Source: Alectoria sarmentosa (taxonomy: Eukaryota > Ascomycota > Lecanoromycetes > Lecanorales > Parmeliaceae). From it: a stretch of DNA of 64,000 nt. The stretch covers positions 1 to 64,000 of the forward strand of contig WOGZ01000121.1 in NCBI GenBank assembly GCA_009733775.1. Reading direction: 5' to 3'. Below are positions 45,783 to 55,927 of this stretch, piece by piece (the stretch's first letter is position 1; the number at the start of each line of letters is the position of its first letter). Made by a program: the position numbers and the translations under genes. Below the pieces are notes generated by a model. That model was not told where the DNA came from and made no database searches. It was given only the letters and a program-made list of their open reading frames with translations.

Positions 45783-46419
45783 GGTGGCCAACTTCTCGAA
45801 GACTTAACGAGACGATTAAGCCTCGGAGACAAATACATGCATTCTCTAAGGCCGGAATGGCTTTTCAAAGCACCCGGAAGCACCTTCCTTTCCGGGTTGA
45901 AGGATTCGGAATCCCGCGACCAGTGTGCGATCTAGTATACGAAGGCAATGCTGGACCTCAAACCCACTCACATATATCTTAGCAGATGTCATAAAGGAAC
46001 ATACATATTTTGTCGCGAGAAATTTGTAGATCAATGCTCATGCTTCCGCAACTTGATATGAAGACAATATCGGAGTCTTGGCAAGGAGTCAAGCCCTCAA
46101 TTTTGGCTAGGGCACCGGGGAAATCGGCGGCCAAATGTCGGACCGGTTACCCCGCCCTTAGAGGGAGCCACTATTCCTAACTATTTTGCACTATTTTCGC
46201 ACTTTCTCTGTTCTTCTCTAGTCTCAACTCCTTCAACGGTGCCTCCTCTCACCATTGGTGCATCCTCCGCCTCGCTCCTCCGTAAGCAACAGGCATTTTG
46301 CCTGATGGCGTGCTCATATTTAAAGTCAAACATGGGATCGCTCAGAGACAAGCTAGATGACTTGTCCTGCCTCAGCTTCTTGGGCAAGATTCTCTGGCCG
46401 AGATCCCCTTTCCAACAAT
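45783..46419. promoter_or_regulatory. Shared divergent promoter, P450 and NAT genes
   Basis: The region between two head-to-head ATGs. It contains CGGACCGG at 46139-46146, which could serve a Zn2Cys6 regulator, and further GC-rich triplets near 46110-46130. Co-regulation is inference from geometry only. Confidence 0.4.
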
Positions 46420-47460
46420 ATGACCTTTGCCGATCCAGCTCATCGGTCCAATTACAGCAAGGAGCAGCTACAGAAGTACTTCGACCGCATCTCTCTTCCA
46501 GAGATATACCGCACACAGCTCGTCGTTGAGGGACAAAATGCGGCACCGGATGAGCAACTTTCTTTTCTCGCCAATCTTAAGAAATACCACCTCGCGGCCA
46601 TTCCGTTTGAAAATTTAGAACTACATTACTCGCCCACCAAGACCGTCTCACTGGAGCCGCAATACTTGTTCCAGAAGATTGTTGTACGAGGAGATGGTCG
46701 AGGAGGTCGCTGCATGGAGACGAATTGCTTATTCGGCACGGTGCTTCGAAGTCTTGGCTTTGATGTTTATTCCGCCGGCGCCCGAGTCAACCAGGCCGCG
46801 CAGCCTGTCGCGGCTACGAAAGGGTGGAAGGGGCCAAGGCATGATGGCTGGTGTGCACGCTCGGCCCACGCTAGTAATAACCTTACTGATTACTTCCTCC
46901 CCCACAGGAATCATATGATCAACATTGTCATCATCGCAGATAAGAAATATCTAGTGGACGTGGGGTTCGGAGGATCAGGCGCTCCCACTCATCCGATTCC
47001 TCTCGTTTCAGACCAGCCATCTAGCAACATTGGCTCCCAGAAGATCCGTCTGTTGCTCACCAGCATTTCCGACAACACGCGCAAAGACCAGCAGTTGTGG
47101 TGTTACCAATTTTGCCATGGAGAGAATCGAACCTGGATTGATGGGTACTCTTTCACCGAAACTGAATTTCTTCCGCAAGACTTTAAGATGATGAGCTTCT
47201 TCACCAGCACCAGCAAGACAAGCTGGTTCACCTATCGCGTTGTCTGCGTGAAGCAGTTAATGGAGAATGGGGAGCTTGTCGGAGAGATGAAGCTATACGA
47301 GAATGAAGTCCGAAGGCGGGTCAGAGGAGAGTCTGAGCTGCTAGCAATGCTTACGACGGAAGAGGAGCGCGTGCACGCGCTAGAGAAGTATCTCGGTGTC
47401 AAGCTGAGCGAGCCCGAGGTACTAGGGATATATGGCATGATCACGCAGCTTCTTGGATAA
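46420..47460 (+). CDS. Arylamine N-acetyltransferase
   Basis: Exons 46420-46850 and 46908-47460, giving 327 residues. The 57-bp intron (GTGTGC...CTTACTGAT...CCCACAG) lies exactly inside the conserved GWNHM motif. The catalytic triad is complete after splicing: Cys98 in RGGRCMETN, His146 in GWNHMINIV, Asp161 in LVDVGFGG. The start MTFADPAHRSNYSKEQL was preferred over upstream codons. The enzyme moves acetyl (or malonyl) from CoA to aromatic amines. In Fusarium the related FDB2/NAT1 N-malonylates 2-aminophenol made from plant benzoxazolinones. It is in the cytosol; a xenobiotic or metabolite substrate is likely. Retained-intron transcripts would stay in frame but separate Trp from His by 19 residues. 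Confidence 0.92.
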   Translation: MTFADPAHRSNYSKEQLQKYFDRISLPEIYRTQLVVEGQNAAPDEQLSFLANLKKYHLAAIPFENLELHYSPTKTVSLEPQYLFQKIVVRGDGRGGRCMETNCLFGTVLRSLGFDVYSAGARVNQAAQPVAATKGWKGPRHDGWCARSAHASNNLTDYFLPHRNHMINIVIIADKKYLVDVGFGGSGAPTHPIPLVSDQPSSNIGSQKIRLLLTSISDNTRKDQQLWCYQFCHGENRTWIDGYSFTETEFLPQDFKMMSFFTSTSKTSWFTYRVVCVKQLMENGELVGEMKLYENEVRRRVRGESELLAMLTTEEERVHALEKYLGVKLSEPEVLGIYGMITQLLG

Positions 47461-47948
47461 GAGGGAGCGGTAGGACGACGAACAGTCTATGACTTGCCAT
47501 TTGACTAAGAGCATTTGCGTCGAAGTCTGAGCTGGTAGCCCGATCAACTGATTAGACGACATCATCTTTATGCCCAAGATGCACCATGCGCGCAGAAACT
47601 TAATCGCGTAGTAGTCGCAAGCAATTCCCGACAAAGGAAGGGAAGCGATAATGCAGCCCTGCGGATTTGCGTGCATTGCATTTGGATATGCACGGTCGAG
47701 GCCACATGGATTGGGCAGTCCGAAGAGTCGATAACCAACCAAATGCCATGCTGAAGATTGAAATGTGCGTGCGCCTGAGCGTGCATGACTAGCTGCAGGA
47801 ATAGCGCTATGAAAAACGACTAATTATCGTCTAATATTACTAACATTCGGCCGACTTCTGCCTCCAGTTCTTTGATTCTCGTAAACTCGGAGCCCTGCAG
47901 TTCTTGCAATCCTTTCGAGGCCTCGACCACCATACATCACATAGTAGC
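47461..47948. other. Intergenic, promoter of the permease
   Basis: Between the N-acetyltransferase stop and the permease ATG. No gene seen on either strand; minus-strand frames here have no domain. Confidence 0.45.
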
Positions 47949-49584
47949 ATGAGTATGGCTTCTCAAATTTACGAAACTAAGGAAGATGTCATTGAGATCG
48001 TCACTGATGAATTCGACAAGGTCGGCTACACCAAGGCCGATGAGGCAGACATGGCCAAACAAAACAAACAGCAGCAATTTCGTGTACTCTCTGTCTTTGT
48101 TGCATCGTTGACGCTTCTATTCTGACCCAACCAAGCGCCGATTCAACTCTGTCACCCTCCTATCATTTACAGCCGCAACAATGGCGACGTGGGAAGCCGT
48201 TCTCTTCTCCAACACGACCGCAATGTATAATGGAGGTCCAATCACGCTGATCTATGGGTTCATCTTCTGCTGGATAGGCGCGCTCACTACTGCAGCATCT
48301 TTGGCAGAGATGGCATCGATGGCTCCAACCTCAGGTGGGCAGTACCATTGGGTCTTCATGCTCGCGCCTCCCAAATACTCTGTTTTCCTAAGTTGGATCA
48401 CTGGCTGAAGTGCTGTCCTTGGCTGGATAGCCAATCTCACAGCTGGGGTATGGTTTAGTGGTACCATGATCCAAGGCCTTCTGGTTCTCAACTACCCTTC
48501 CTACGTCTATGAGCGCTGGCAAGGCACGCTTATACTCTTCGCCGCTCTACTGTGCTGTGTAATCGTGAACACCCTCTTCGGGCGCATTTTCCCACATATT
48601 GAAACCTTCGTGTTAGTTTTGCACATTACAGGCTTCTTCGCGATCTTGATTCCACTAGTTGTGCTAGCACCGAAGGGATCGCCATCATCTGTCTTCGCTC
48701 GATTCACAGACGTAGCAGGCTGGAACAGCAACGGTCTGGCCTGGTTCATTGGCCTCATTAGCTCAAACTTACCCTTCGTCGGCTACGATGGTCCATGCCA
48801 TCTTGCCGAAGAGGTTCGAAACGCATCGACTGTCGTTCCTTGGGCCATGATGTCCACGATTTTGCTGAACGGTGTGCTGGGGTTTGCAATCTGTATTGCC
48901 TTTTCATTCACTCTGGGCGACTTACAGACGGATCTGATGAGCGCGACGGAGTATGATTTTATTCAGGTGTTCTTCGGCGCTACCAATTCCCATGCCGGTT
49001 CATCAGTCATGACTGCCATCCTCATTGCCCTGGTCACGTGTGCCTCATTTGGTTTCTTGGCTTCTGCTTCGCGGCAAACTTGGGCTTTCGCACGGGACAA
49101 GGGGCTTCCACTTTCCGGCTTCCTTTCCCACGTCGACAAGCGTACGGCATTGCCTCTCAGATCCATTGGCTTTTGTGCTATCATCTCCGCCATCATCGGC
49201 CTCATCAACATTGGATCGACCGTCGCCTTTAACGCCATCGTCTCACTGACCATAGCCGGCCTTTTCATCTCGTATCTGACTGCTATTGTGCTGATGACAC
49301 TCAAACGAGTGAAACGGGAGACCATCGAGTTCGGGCCATGGTCGCTGGGCTGGGCAGGTCTCCCGATCAACATACTATCGGCTTGCTTCCTGATCATATC
49401 GGTTCTCTTTTCGTTCTTTCCACCCGCTACCCCGGTTACTCTGATGACCATGAACTGGTCGTGTTTGATGTGGGGCGGTTCAACGCTCATTGGCCTCGCC
49501 TATTACGCGGTGCTTGGGCGCAAAATATATAATGGACCGGTCGTGGAGAAGGCGATTGTGCTGACCGGGAAGGCAAATGCATAG
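47949..49584 (+). pseudogene. APC-family amino-acid/choline permease with one stop
   Basis: Exon 1 47949-48083, intron 48084-48135 (GTACTC...CTGAC...CCAAG), exon 2 48136-49584. Splicing gives the typical QQFRRRFNSVTLLSFTAATM and MATWEAVLFSNTTAMYNGGP starts of fungal GABA/choline-type permeases. About 12 membrane segments follow (FVGYDGPCHLAEEV near codon 260, SRQTWAFARDKGLP near 355, GSTVAFNAIVSLTIAGLF). The only defect is TGA at 48406-48408 (codon 136) where the family has Trp in FLSWITGW. The rest of the 527-codon frame is intact. So it is a very young pseudogene, a stop that is read through or edited, or a sequencing error. It would import amino acids, GABA or choline at the plasma membrane. 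Confidence 0.75.
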
Positions 49585-50016
49585 ATTCGCGCGCCTACCG
49601 ACGGTCCCTGAGTACAAATATCGCATTATCTAAAATTTTATATGAAGACACGTTGTGCCTACAGATAGTTACCACGCCGGCTGCATAACACTCGCACACC
49701 CTGCTCATAAAACACAGCAAAATAGAATCCGCAATTTGGGCAAGTTTTCCAACCGGCGTGGTAACAATCTGTGCAGTCTGCCATTTTCTCGGCGATTTTT
49801 GAGGCCAATGCGCACATTGTATGTCTTTTGTGATTGAGAACGCATACTTTCCTTGCCATGACGGCACTCCTGACGTCGTCATCAAACCTTCTTGATGCTT
49901 TTCAATCTACCAGTCTGCCCTTCAAAATCATCATCTCCTGATTCACTTCTACCTCTTTGCCCACGGATCCCTGCTCCCATCCATTCCGCAACCAAAGACA
50001 TCTCTTCGCCTCCAAA
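49585..50016. other. Intergenic, promoter of the tautomerase
   Basis: No gene seen. A GCCGGTTGGAAAACTTGC-like inverted pair (CACGCCGG near 49672 and CCGGCGTG near 49753) could form a weak stem. Confidence 0.35.
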
Positions 50017-50546
50017 ATGCCACTCGTCCACATCCACCTCATCCGCGGCGTCCGCAGCCCCACCGAAACGCGCAAAGTCGCCGATATAATCCGAGAAGTG
50101 ATGCTCGACAAGTTTCACGCTCCACCCCGTGACCGATATCAAGTCACTTCCACATCTCACTCTGTCTCTCTCTCCCCATAACATCTCCTCACCACACTGT
50201 CCTTACCAGAGACCGACGTAACAATCATGCAAAAAAAAAAAAAAAAACCCTGCGACTGCTCACAAAACCATGCCACATCATAACATCCCACTCCCCCAAC
50301 GCGCTCATCTGCGAAGACATGGACCTACCCAACCTACCCCGCAGCGACAAACTCATCTTCACACAAATATTCCAGCAAGAGCGGAGGGCCGAGGTGAAGC
50401 AGGCGATGTATGCGGGGCTGATGGAACGGTTAGGAAATGAGACTGGGCTTAGAGAGGGTGATCTAATCATCAGCTGTGCGCGGAACGAGAAGGGAGATTG
50501 GAGCTTTGGGGCCGGGAGGGCGCAGTTTTTGACGGGGGAGTTGTGA
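50017..50546 (+). CDS. Tautomerase-family enzyme, splice acceptor unclear
   Basis: Exon 1 50017-50142 (MPLVHIHLIRGVRSPTETRK) ends RYQ; exon 2 begins at about 50277 with IITSHSPNALICEDMDLPNL and ends at 50546 (SFGAGRAQFLTGEL), together about 131 residues and in frame. Pro2, which becomes the N-terminal catalytic proline, and the downstream Arg-rich segment fit the cis-CaaD-like tautomerase family. The 134-bp intron begins GTCACT but ends CCAC rather than AG, and contains a run of 17 A. No AG acceptor gives an open junction. The gene is thus either spliced at a non-standard site or has lost its acceptor. It follows the P450, NAT and permease genes and may share a metabolic role. Confidence 0.65.
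50231..50247 (+). repeat. Poly-A run of 17 inside an intron
   Basis: Seventeen consecutive A between CATGC and CCCTGC, within the tautomerase intron. Confidence 0.9.
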
Positions 50547-51090
50547 ATAGCTCTCCGGGAGGGAGGATTTAGGAATGCATTGAGAAGGGCTGGGGGCGAT
50601 GGGTTTGGACTGCTGTGACTACTGTAACTTGGTTATTCGTTCGGAACAACTTACTCACTCATCTCGTCTCTTTTCGTCGTTCATTATCCTATTACCCCTA
50701 TTCCTAAGGCATAAAATCCTACTCCGCTTATACACCCTCCATCGAAATCGCACGGAACCACCATCTTATACCACCACTCACCCTCACCACCCTCCTCGTT
50801 CTCTCTCATCCACACCACCACTCATCCTCACCACCCTCCGCCTTCTCCCTCATCCACGCCCACACCACCCTCCTCACCACCACTCAACTTCCCCTCCTCA
50901 CCCCGCCCAATCCCCCTCTCTCCCCTGAGATCCACCACACCACACCATAACCCTGAACCCAACCCCCACAGCAGCACAACATCCCCCTTCCCACTCGCCT
51001 TCCCCTTTTCCCTTCGCCTTCCCCTTCGCATTCTCCTCCCCCAACCAGACACACGCAGTCTCGAACCTCGCATCAACGCATTCGTTTTTT
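50547..51090. repeat. C-rich low-complexity sequence (50758-50945)
   Basis: The plus strand is almost free of G from 50758 to 50945 and rich in CCACCACTCA and CACCACCCTCC motifs, with irregular units of about 50-60 bp. No gene; open frames here only reflect composition. Outside 50758-50945 nothing is seen. Confidence 0.6.
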
Positions 51091-51554
51091 GAAAGTACAA
51101 TACCATAGACAGTACAAACCCATTAACAACACAAAAACATAGAAAGTACAAACCCATAAACAATACAAACCAATAAACAATACAAAAACATAGACAGTAC
51201 AATATCATAGACAGTACGAAACCCTAGACAGTGAAACAACATAGACAGTACAAAACCATGGACAGTACAACACCATAGACAGTAAAAACCAGTACAAAAC
51301 CATAGACAGTAAAAACTAGTACAAAACCATAGACAGTACAACACCATAGACAGTAAAAACCATAGGCAGTGTAAACCATAGACAGTACAAAAACATAGAC
51401 AATACAAAATCATAGACAGTACAACGCCACAGACAGTACAAATCATAGACAGTACGAAAACATAGACAGTACGTTCCATGAACAATACAAAACCAAATAC
51501 CATAGAAAGTACAAAACCATAGACAGTGTAAAACCATAGACAGTACAATACCCG
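51091..51554. repeat. 17-bp minisatellite, about 27 imperfect copies
   Basis: Unit consensus ACAGTACAAAACCATAG, head to tail for about 460 bp with substitutions and small indels. Minus-strand open frames over it (repeats of LYCLWFCTVYG type) are translations of the repeat and are not genes. Confidence 0.9.
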
Positions 51555-51586
51555 TAACGACATCTACCATTTCCGACCAAAAAAAA

Positions 51587-52112
51587 CCTGCAAATAATGA
51601 CCCGCAAATAATGACCCGCAAATAATGAAGAGGAAAAACACAATCCGAGTTCACACACCCTCAGCTCGGATGGCAGCGAAGGTTTTTTCGACTCGATTGA
51701 TGGATGAATGGATGGATGGATGGATGGATGAATGAATGACGAAGTGATACAACAATTTTCACTACAGCAATCGTACTCAGCACAAAGATCCCCCCATTCC
51801 TTTTCCTTTCCCTTCCACCCCTCCGCCTCTACCTCTCCTTCGCATAATACGCCTACCCTTCGACATCCCTACCCAACGACAACAACAACAACAACAACAA
51901 TAACACTATAATATCGAACAAAATTTTCACTATAACAGAAAATCACCACTGCCACCCCAAACCAAAACCCTACCTTGATAACAAGTAAATAACACAGCTC
52001 ACTTGTCCATCTAGTATAGTAGAAGACGCGAAAGCCGTCAGTGCCCAAGGGCGAGGGTCTGGAGAGTAAACAAGCAAGGAAGCAAGCAAGCAAACAAACA
52101 AGCAAGCAAGCA
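51587..52112. repeat. Cluster of short tandem repeats
   Basis: Four separate arrays: three copies of CCCGCAAATAATGA (51587-51628), a (GGAT)n run with GAAT variants (51699-51739), (CAA)n (51879-51901) and (CAAG)n with CAAA variants (52069-52112). Between them is ordinary sequence without a gene. Confidence 0.85.
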
Positions 52113-52201
52113 ACGATGGTGCTGAAAAAGCGGAGTCGAGGGTTGCGGGATCGAGATCGAGGACAGGTGGGAAGGGGCTTGGTGTGCTGTGATAGGATAG
52201 A

Positions 52202-52281
52202 GAGAAAGAGAGAGGGAAGGGGGTAAAAAAAGGGGGGGGTTGGAGGAGACGGGGGAGAAGGGGGGTTTGGGAGGGGGGTTG
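52202..52281 (+). repeat. G-rich run, G-quadruplex potential
   Basis: GAGAGA sequence followed by G-runs of 8, 5, 6, 3 and 6 separated by short spacers (52232-52279). At least four tracts of three or more G within 50 bp satisfy the usual G4 pattern. Confidence 0.7.
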
Positions 52282-53523
52282 TAAGGTAGATAGCTGCAAA
52301 ACTCTTATATGTGATTGATATCGTTAGCAGCGTAAAGCAGCGAATTTAACCTCGGCAGTATATAGATACCGCATCCACGCGCCAGAGTCCCAACCCATTT
52401 CTTCCCTGGAAAACCCCTCTGATTTTAATATTTTCAAAAGGACTACGCCGTCGTTGAGTGGGCCTGCTATGCATACCCACTATCAACGACCATTCCCGAG
52501 GTCGAATCTATCAACATGGTGCCGTCAGCCGAGATCTGTTATTATCATTCCCCTGATGTCGGAGAGCGAGAGTTTGTTGTCAAATTTGGCGTGAGCGAGG
52601 GCGCCAATGGAGTTATGGGTATGAAAGATAGACATGGCGATGAGTTTGTTCTCGCAAATTGGCTGGCGGCAATAAGGGATATAATTCGCCAGCAAGATTT
52701 GAGTATTATGATTCGGTGCCGGGGTAAAGTAGGGTTGATAGAATGGAATAGAATAGAAGGAAAGAAGCAGGAAAGGAACAACAAGGAAATGGGCAGATAA
52801 AAGGCCTCCTCCAATCTTACTCCCTCGAGTGCTAAAGTTGCTTCGTGATGCTGGTCTTGAATGGTCACGGCAATGACGGCGAAAATTTATGCGGAGTATG
52901 AAAACGTCATAATGCTCAGCTTGAACACTCATGTAAAGCGTCATGATCAGGGTACATGAAGAGGTGTGATTGGGAACGCGGTGACGAGTACGTAGGTGGT
53001 ACGGAGGCATAGAAGAGTGGTGGTGCATAGGGATTACTTGGGCAGTTGGGATCCGAAGGTTCTGATATCTGGATGGTGAGGGTGGGAGGTTCCGTGCGAG
53101 ACTCATGCCATGAGGTTGGTAGAGTAATGACTAGACAATTTCGGAGGAGAATAACAGAGCGAGAGCGAACTGGCGTCAACAATCAATGATTTCGCCACAC
53201 ATCTCAGCGAGCGTGTTTTTCCCAACGGAAGTGCCATTTCTCGCAGTATTAGAATTAATATCTCCAGCCCAATGGACCGCATCTTTGCATAGAGTAGAGC
53301 AATTTGAAGCCCCAGAGCAAAAAGAAAGAAAAGGAAAGAAAGAAACGTCTCTGCCTCTCGAACCTAGGGACGGGACCACATTGTTTGTCTTTGCAAAGCA
53401 GGATCTCGTACCTCAAAAGAAGACAACGTCATACGCACATGGCGTTGCCACTTGGACCCTGCCATGCTTTGTTTACCGCCGAGTCGGTCATATAGCGACT
53501 CAGAGCCATCCCAGCTTAAATAA
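52282..53523. other. Intergenic, no supported gene
   Basis: Open frames at 52516-52800 (plus) and 52525-53106 (minus) lack domains and overlap each other. Region 53290-53350 is A/G-rich (AAAGAAAGAAAAGG). 3' flank of the next minus-strand gene. Confidence 0.4.
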
Positions 53524-55927
53524 TCACTCATCCTTCTCCTTCTCCAACGCGAACACAGGCATCGTCCCATAAAATCTGTTCGTCTTGATGACCTGATTCT
53601 GGATGCTTTTCTCATCGAGATTCCCAAACACCAACTCCAGATGCTCGCCATCGATATTCTCCTTGTCGCGCAACGCCAAGACGCGAACCGGGATCTTGAA
53701 GATGTCGAGCTCCGTGATACCAGAGCATGTGTTGCGTAGTAAAGCGGATGGGGTGGAGTTGACTGCCAATGCGGTGACTTCGCCGATAGAGTCCCAGCAG
53801 GTGGACGAGATTCCAGTGATACCGGCGTATAGGATGTGAGCCAGTGCGAAAATACAGTACGTAAGCAGGAAGCATATGGCAACTTTTGTGGTGGCACCAG
53901 TGGTATTGTAAGCGAAACCCTCCATAGTCGAGTACACACGAAGCTTGACCCAGTCTTCACTCTCGACTGGGTCGACAATGAAAATGTCTCCTTTTCCGGA
54001 GAACCAGTAGTCACCATTCAAGCTCTCAGATCCGTCGGGCTGCACGGCGGTCTTGACGGTGCCTTGTAGTTGACTCGTAGATCCAATTCTGGCTAGTCCG
54101 TTCGCCAACAGACCCGTCAATACGATTCTTGCACTAACGGAAATATCCGGTATAAGAAGGCGCGAAGCCATGAGACGGTTAAAGACAGTAGTGTTCGAAT
54201 CCGAGAGGGAAGGGTTCAGATACTGAGCCCAATCTGCGTTCACAGCAATAAGACGCTGAGGGAACAAAGGGAGGACGACATAGCCCTGATTGACGGCGGC
54301 AATTTCTTCGGTTAGAGGAGCTGTCTGTTCCACTATCTTCGCGCCCAGGCTGATACCTGCGGGGGTGAGTCCCACTTCGCTAAGTACAGTGTCTGAGCCA
54401 CCGTCGAAGGTAGACATGTTCATCTTGGATGTTCCCCAGCCAGCAGCCAAATTGCACATGAGCACTTCCTGAGTTGTGTTCTCTGAGGCTCGCGGCAGCA
54501 ATACCACCGCTCCAATAGCCGTGCCGTTGAATGGATCTTCAGGAAGTTCGATCCATCTCAAGCGGTATTCACCTGGATGGCCTGACGTGTCTAATATCTG
54601 CGACCTTGAGATCTCTGGATATATGAAGCCATGACTTGGTAAGATCATATTGTGATTTTGATATGAAAGGATCGAATCGTTGAAGTTGCTGGTATTCAGC
54701 ATTTGTTCGATAGATCCCGGTGGAATGGGAAAGGCCACGGGGTTTTGGTCTTCGTAGCCAAATATGGTGTCATGCGCACAAGATGCCAAAGTATAAGGTT
54801 GGTAATAACCGGTGGTAATGCTATGCACTGCATCAAGCTGATCTAGCACAGAGCCATGGCCTTTAGTCGTCACATTCTCCAGCGCTAAATTCCATAGGAC
54901 TCCGGTTGTTGATAAAGCATCCGCAACGGCGGCTTGTTGGGTGGTCGCGGCGACTGTAACGGGATCATAGCCTGGTCCGCTATATATTGGGGATTGGTTG
55001 GCGAAAGCCAATTGTCGGAGAGAACCCGCACCTATCGCTTGCACATTTGCAGGCGCTGGGGTGTAGTCGTATGCTGACTGGTAGCTTGACGCTAAAAGAC
55101 CATTTGTGACGGATAGGTAAGCTTCAACTGCTTGCCAACCACTTGAAGGACAATCGTTCTCAAAAAGCAGAGGATTCGAAATCTGACAGTCCGTTGAAAC
55201 AAGAGTACCATTTGTCCTGCGAGAATTTAGCTCTTGCGAGATCAACAGCGTAAGACAAGGGGATTATCGACCGGTCAGGCCACAAATCTTGTGATGTCGC
55301 ATTCAGCCAGATATTTGTAGCCCCTGCTGGCCAATATTCCAGTCGTGGAATCAAGAGAATTGCGCTTGACGGGCCCACGGTCGCCGCCAAGACGATTGCG
55401 ACAGTGACAATTAGAACCATACCGACCCTTCGTCTGACAGGGAGATGTTTCGAACATATCGAACCCCAAAACTCCATAGACCAGAGATAACTGGCCTGTG
55501 AGATTTGGAGTCCAGAAAACAGGGCGCCAAACGGGAGACCTCGTCCGAGAGACATCTCGTATCTAACATAAGAGAACACAATAGCAGCCAACGAAGCCTG
55601 GGCGGTCATTTCGTGAACCTTGGCACCAAATTGATAATAAGCCTGGTTTCGTATGACTGCTCCCATGTAGTAGGTGTTCCAATTGAAGATGATCTCCCAC
55701 AAGGCCACGCTTACTGGAACAATATGAACGAGTGCTCGCATCAAAGCGGTTGTACGACTCTTGCGAATAGCAATTTTGGTAGGCTCGTCGTAGCCTTTAC
55801 CGATCGCCAGATGACGTAGAGATCTGAAGGCAGAAACAATTAAGTGAAGACCAAAAGCTCGGAGGAAATTCGTGGCAGAGTCCTGGATGATACGCCAAGC
55901 TGGCCTCATGGGCTTCGAGAACTTCAT
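53524..55927 (-). CDS. Large fungal membrane glycoprotein, function unknown
   Basis: N-terminal part from ATG 55927 (MKFSKPMRPAWRIIQDSATN) to about 55200, and C-terminal part in another frame down to the stop at 53524; the two overlap at 55160-55245. No good intron explains the shift, so a small missed intron or a one-base break is possible. An alternative start is ATG 56110. About 800 residues. Three N-terminal membrane segments (LVHIVPVSVALWEIIF; ASLAAIVFSYVRYEM; MVLIVTVAIVLAATVG), a long outer domain with many N-glycosylation sites (NTS, NDS, NTT, NMS, NTTG) and one C-terminal membrane segment (VAICFLLTYCIFALAHILY). The layout resembles a common fungal family of uncharacterised plasma-membrane proteins. 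I know no function. Confidence 0.65.

Noticed and set aside
51123..51654. Minus-strand frames rich in Cys, Tyr, Trp and Leu
   Set aside because: They are translations of the 17-bp minisatellite in rotating frames.
52516..53106. Overlapping 94- and 193-codon frames on opposite strands
   Set aside because: No domain, no codon signal and no splice context; each shadows the other.
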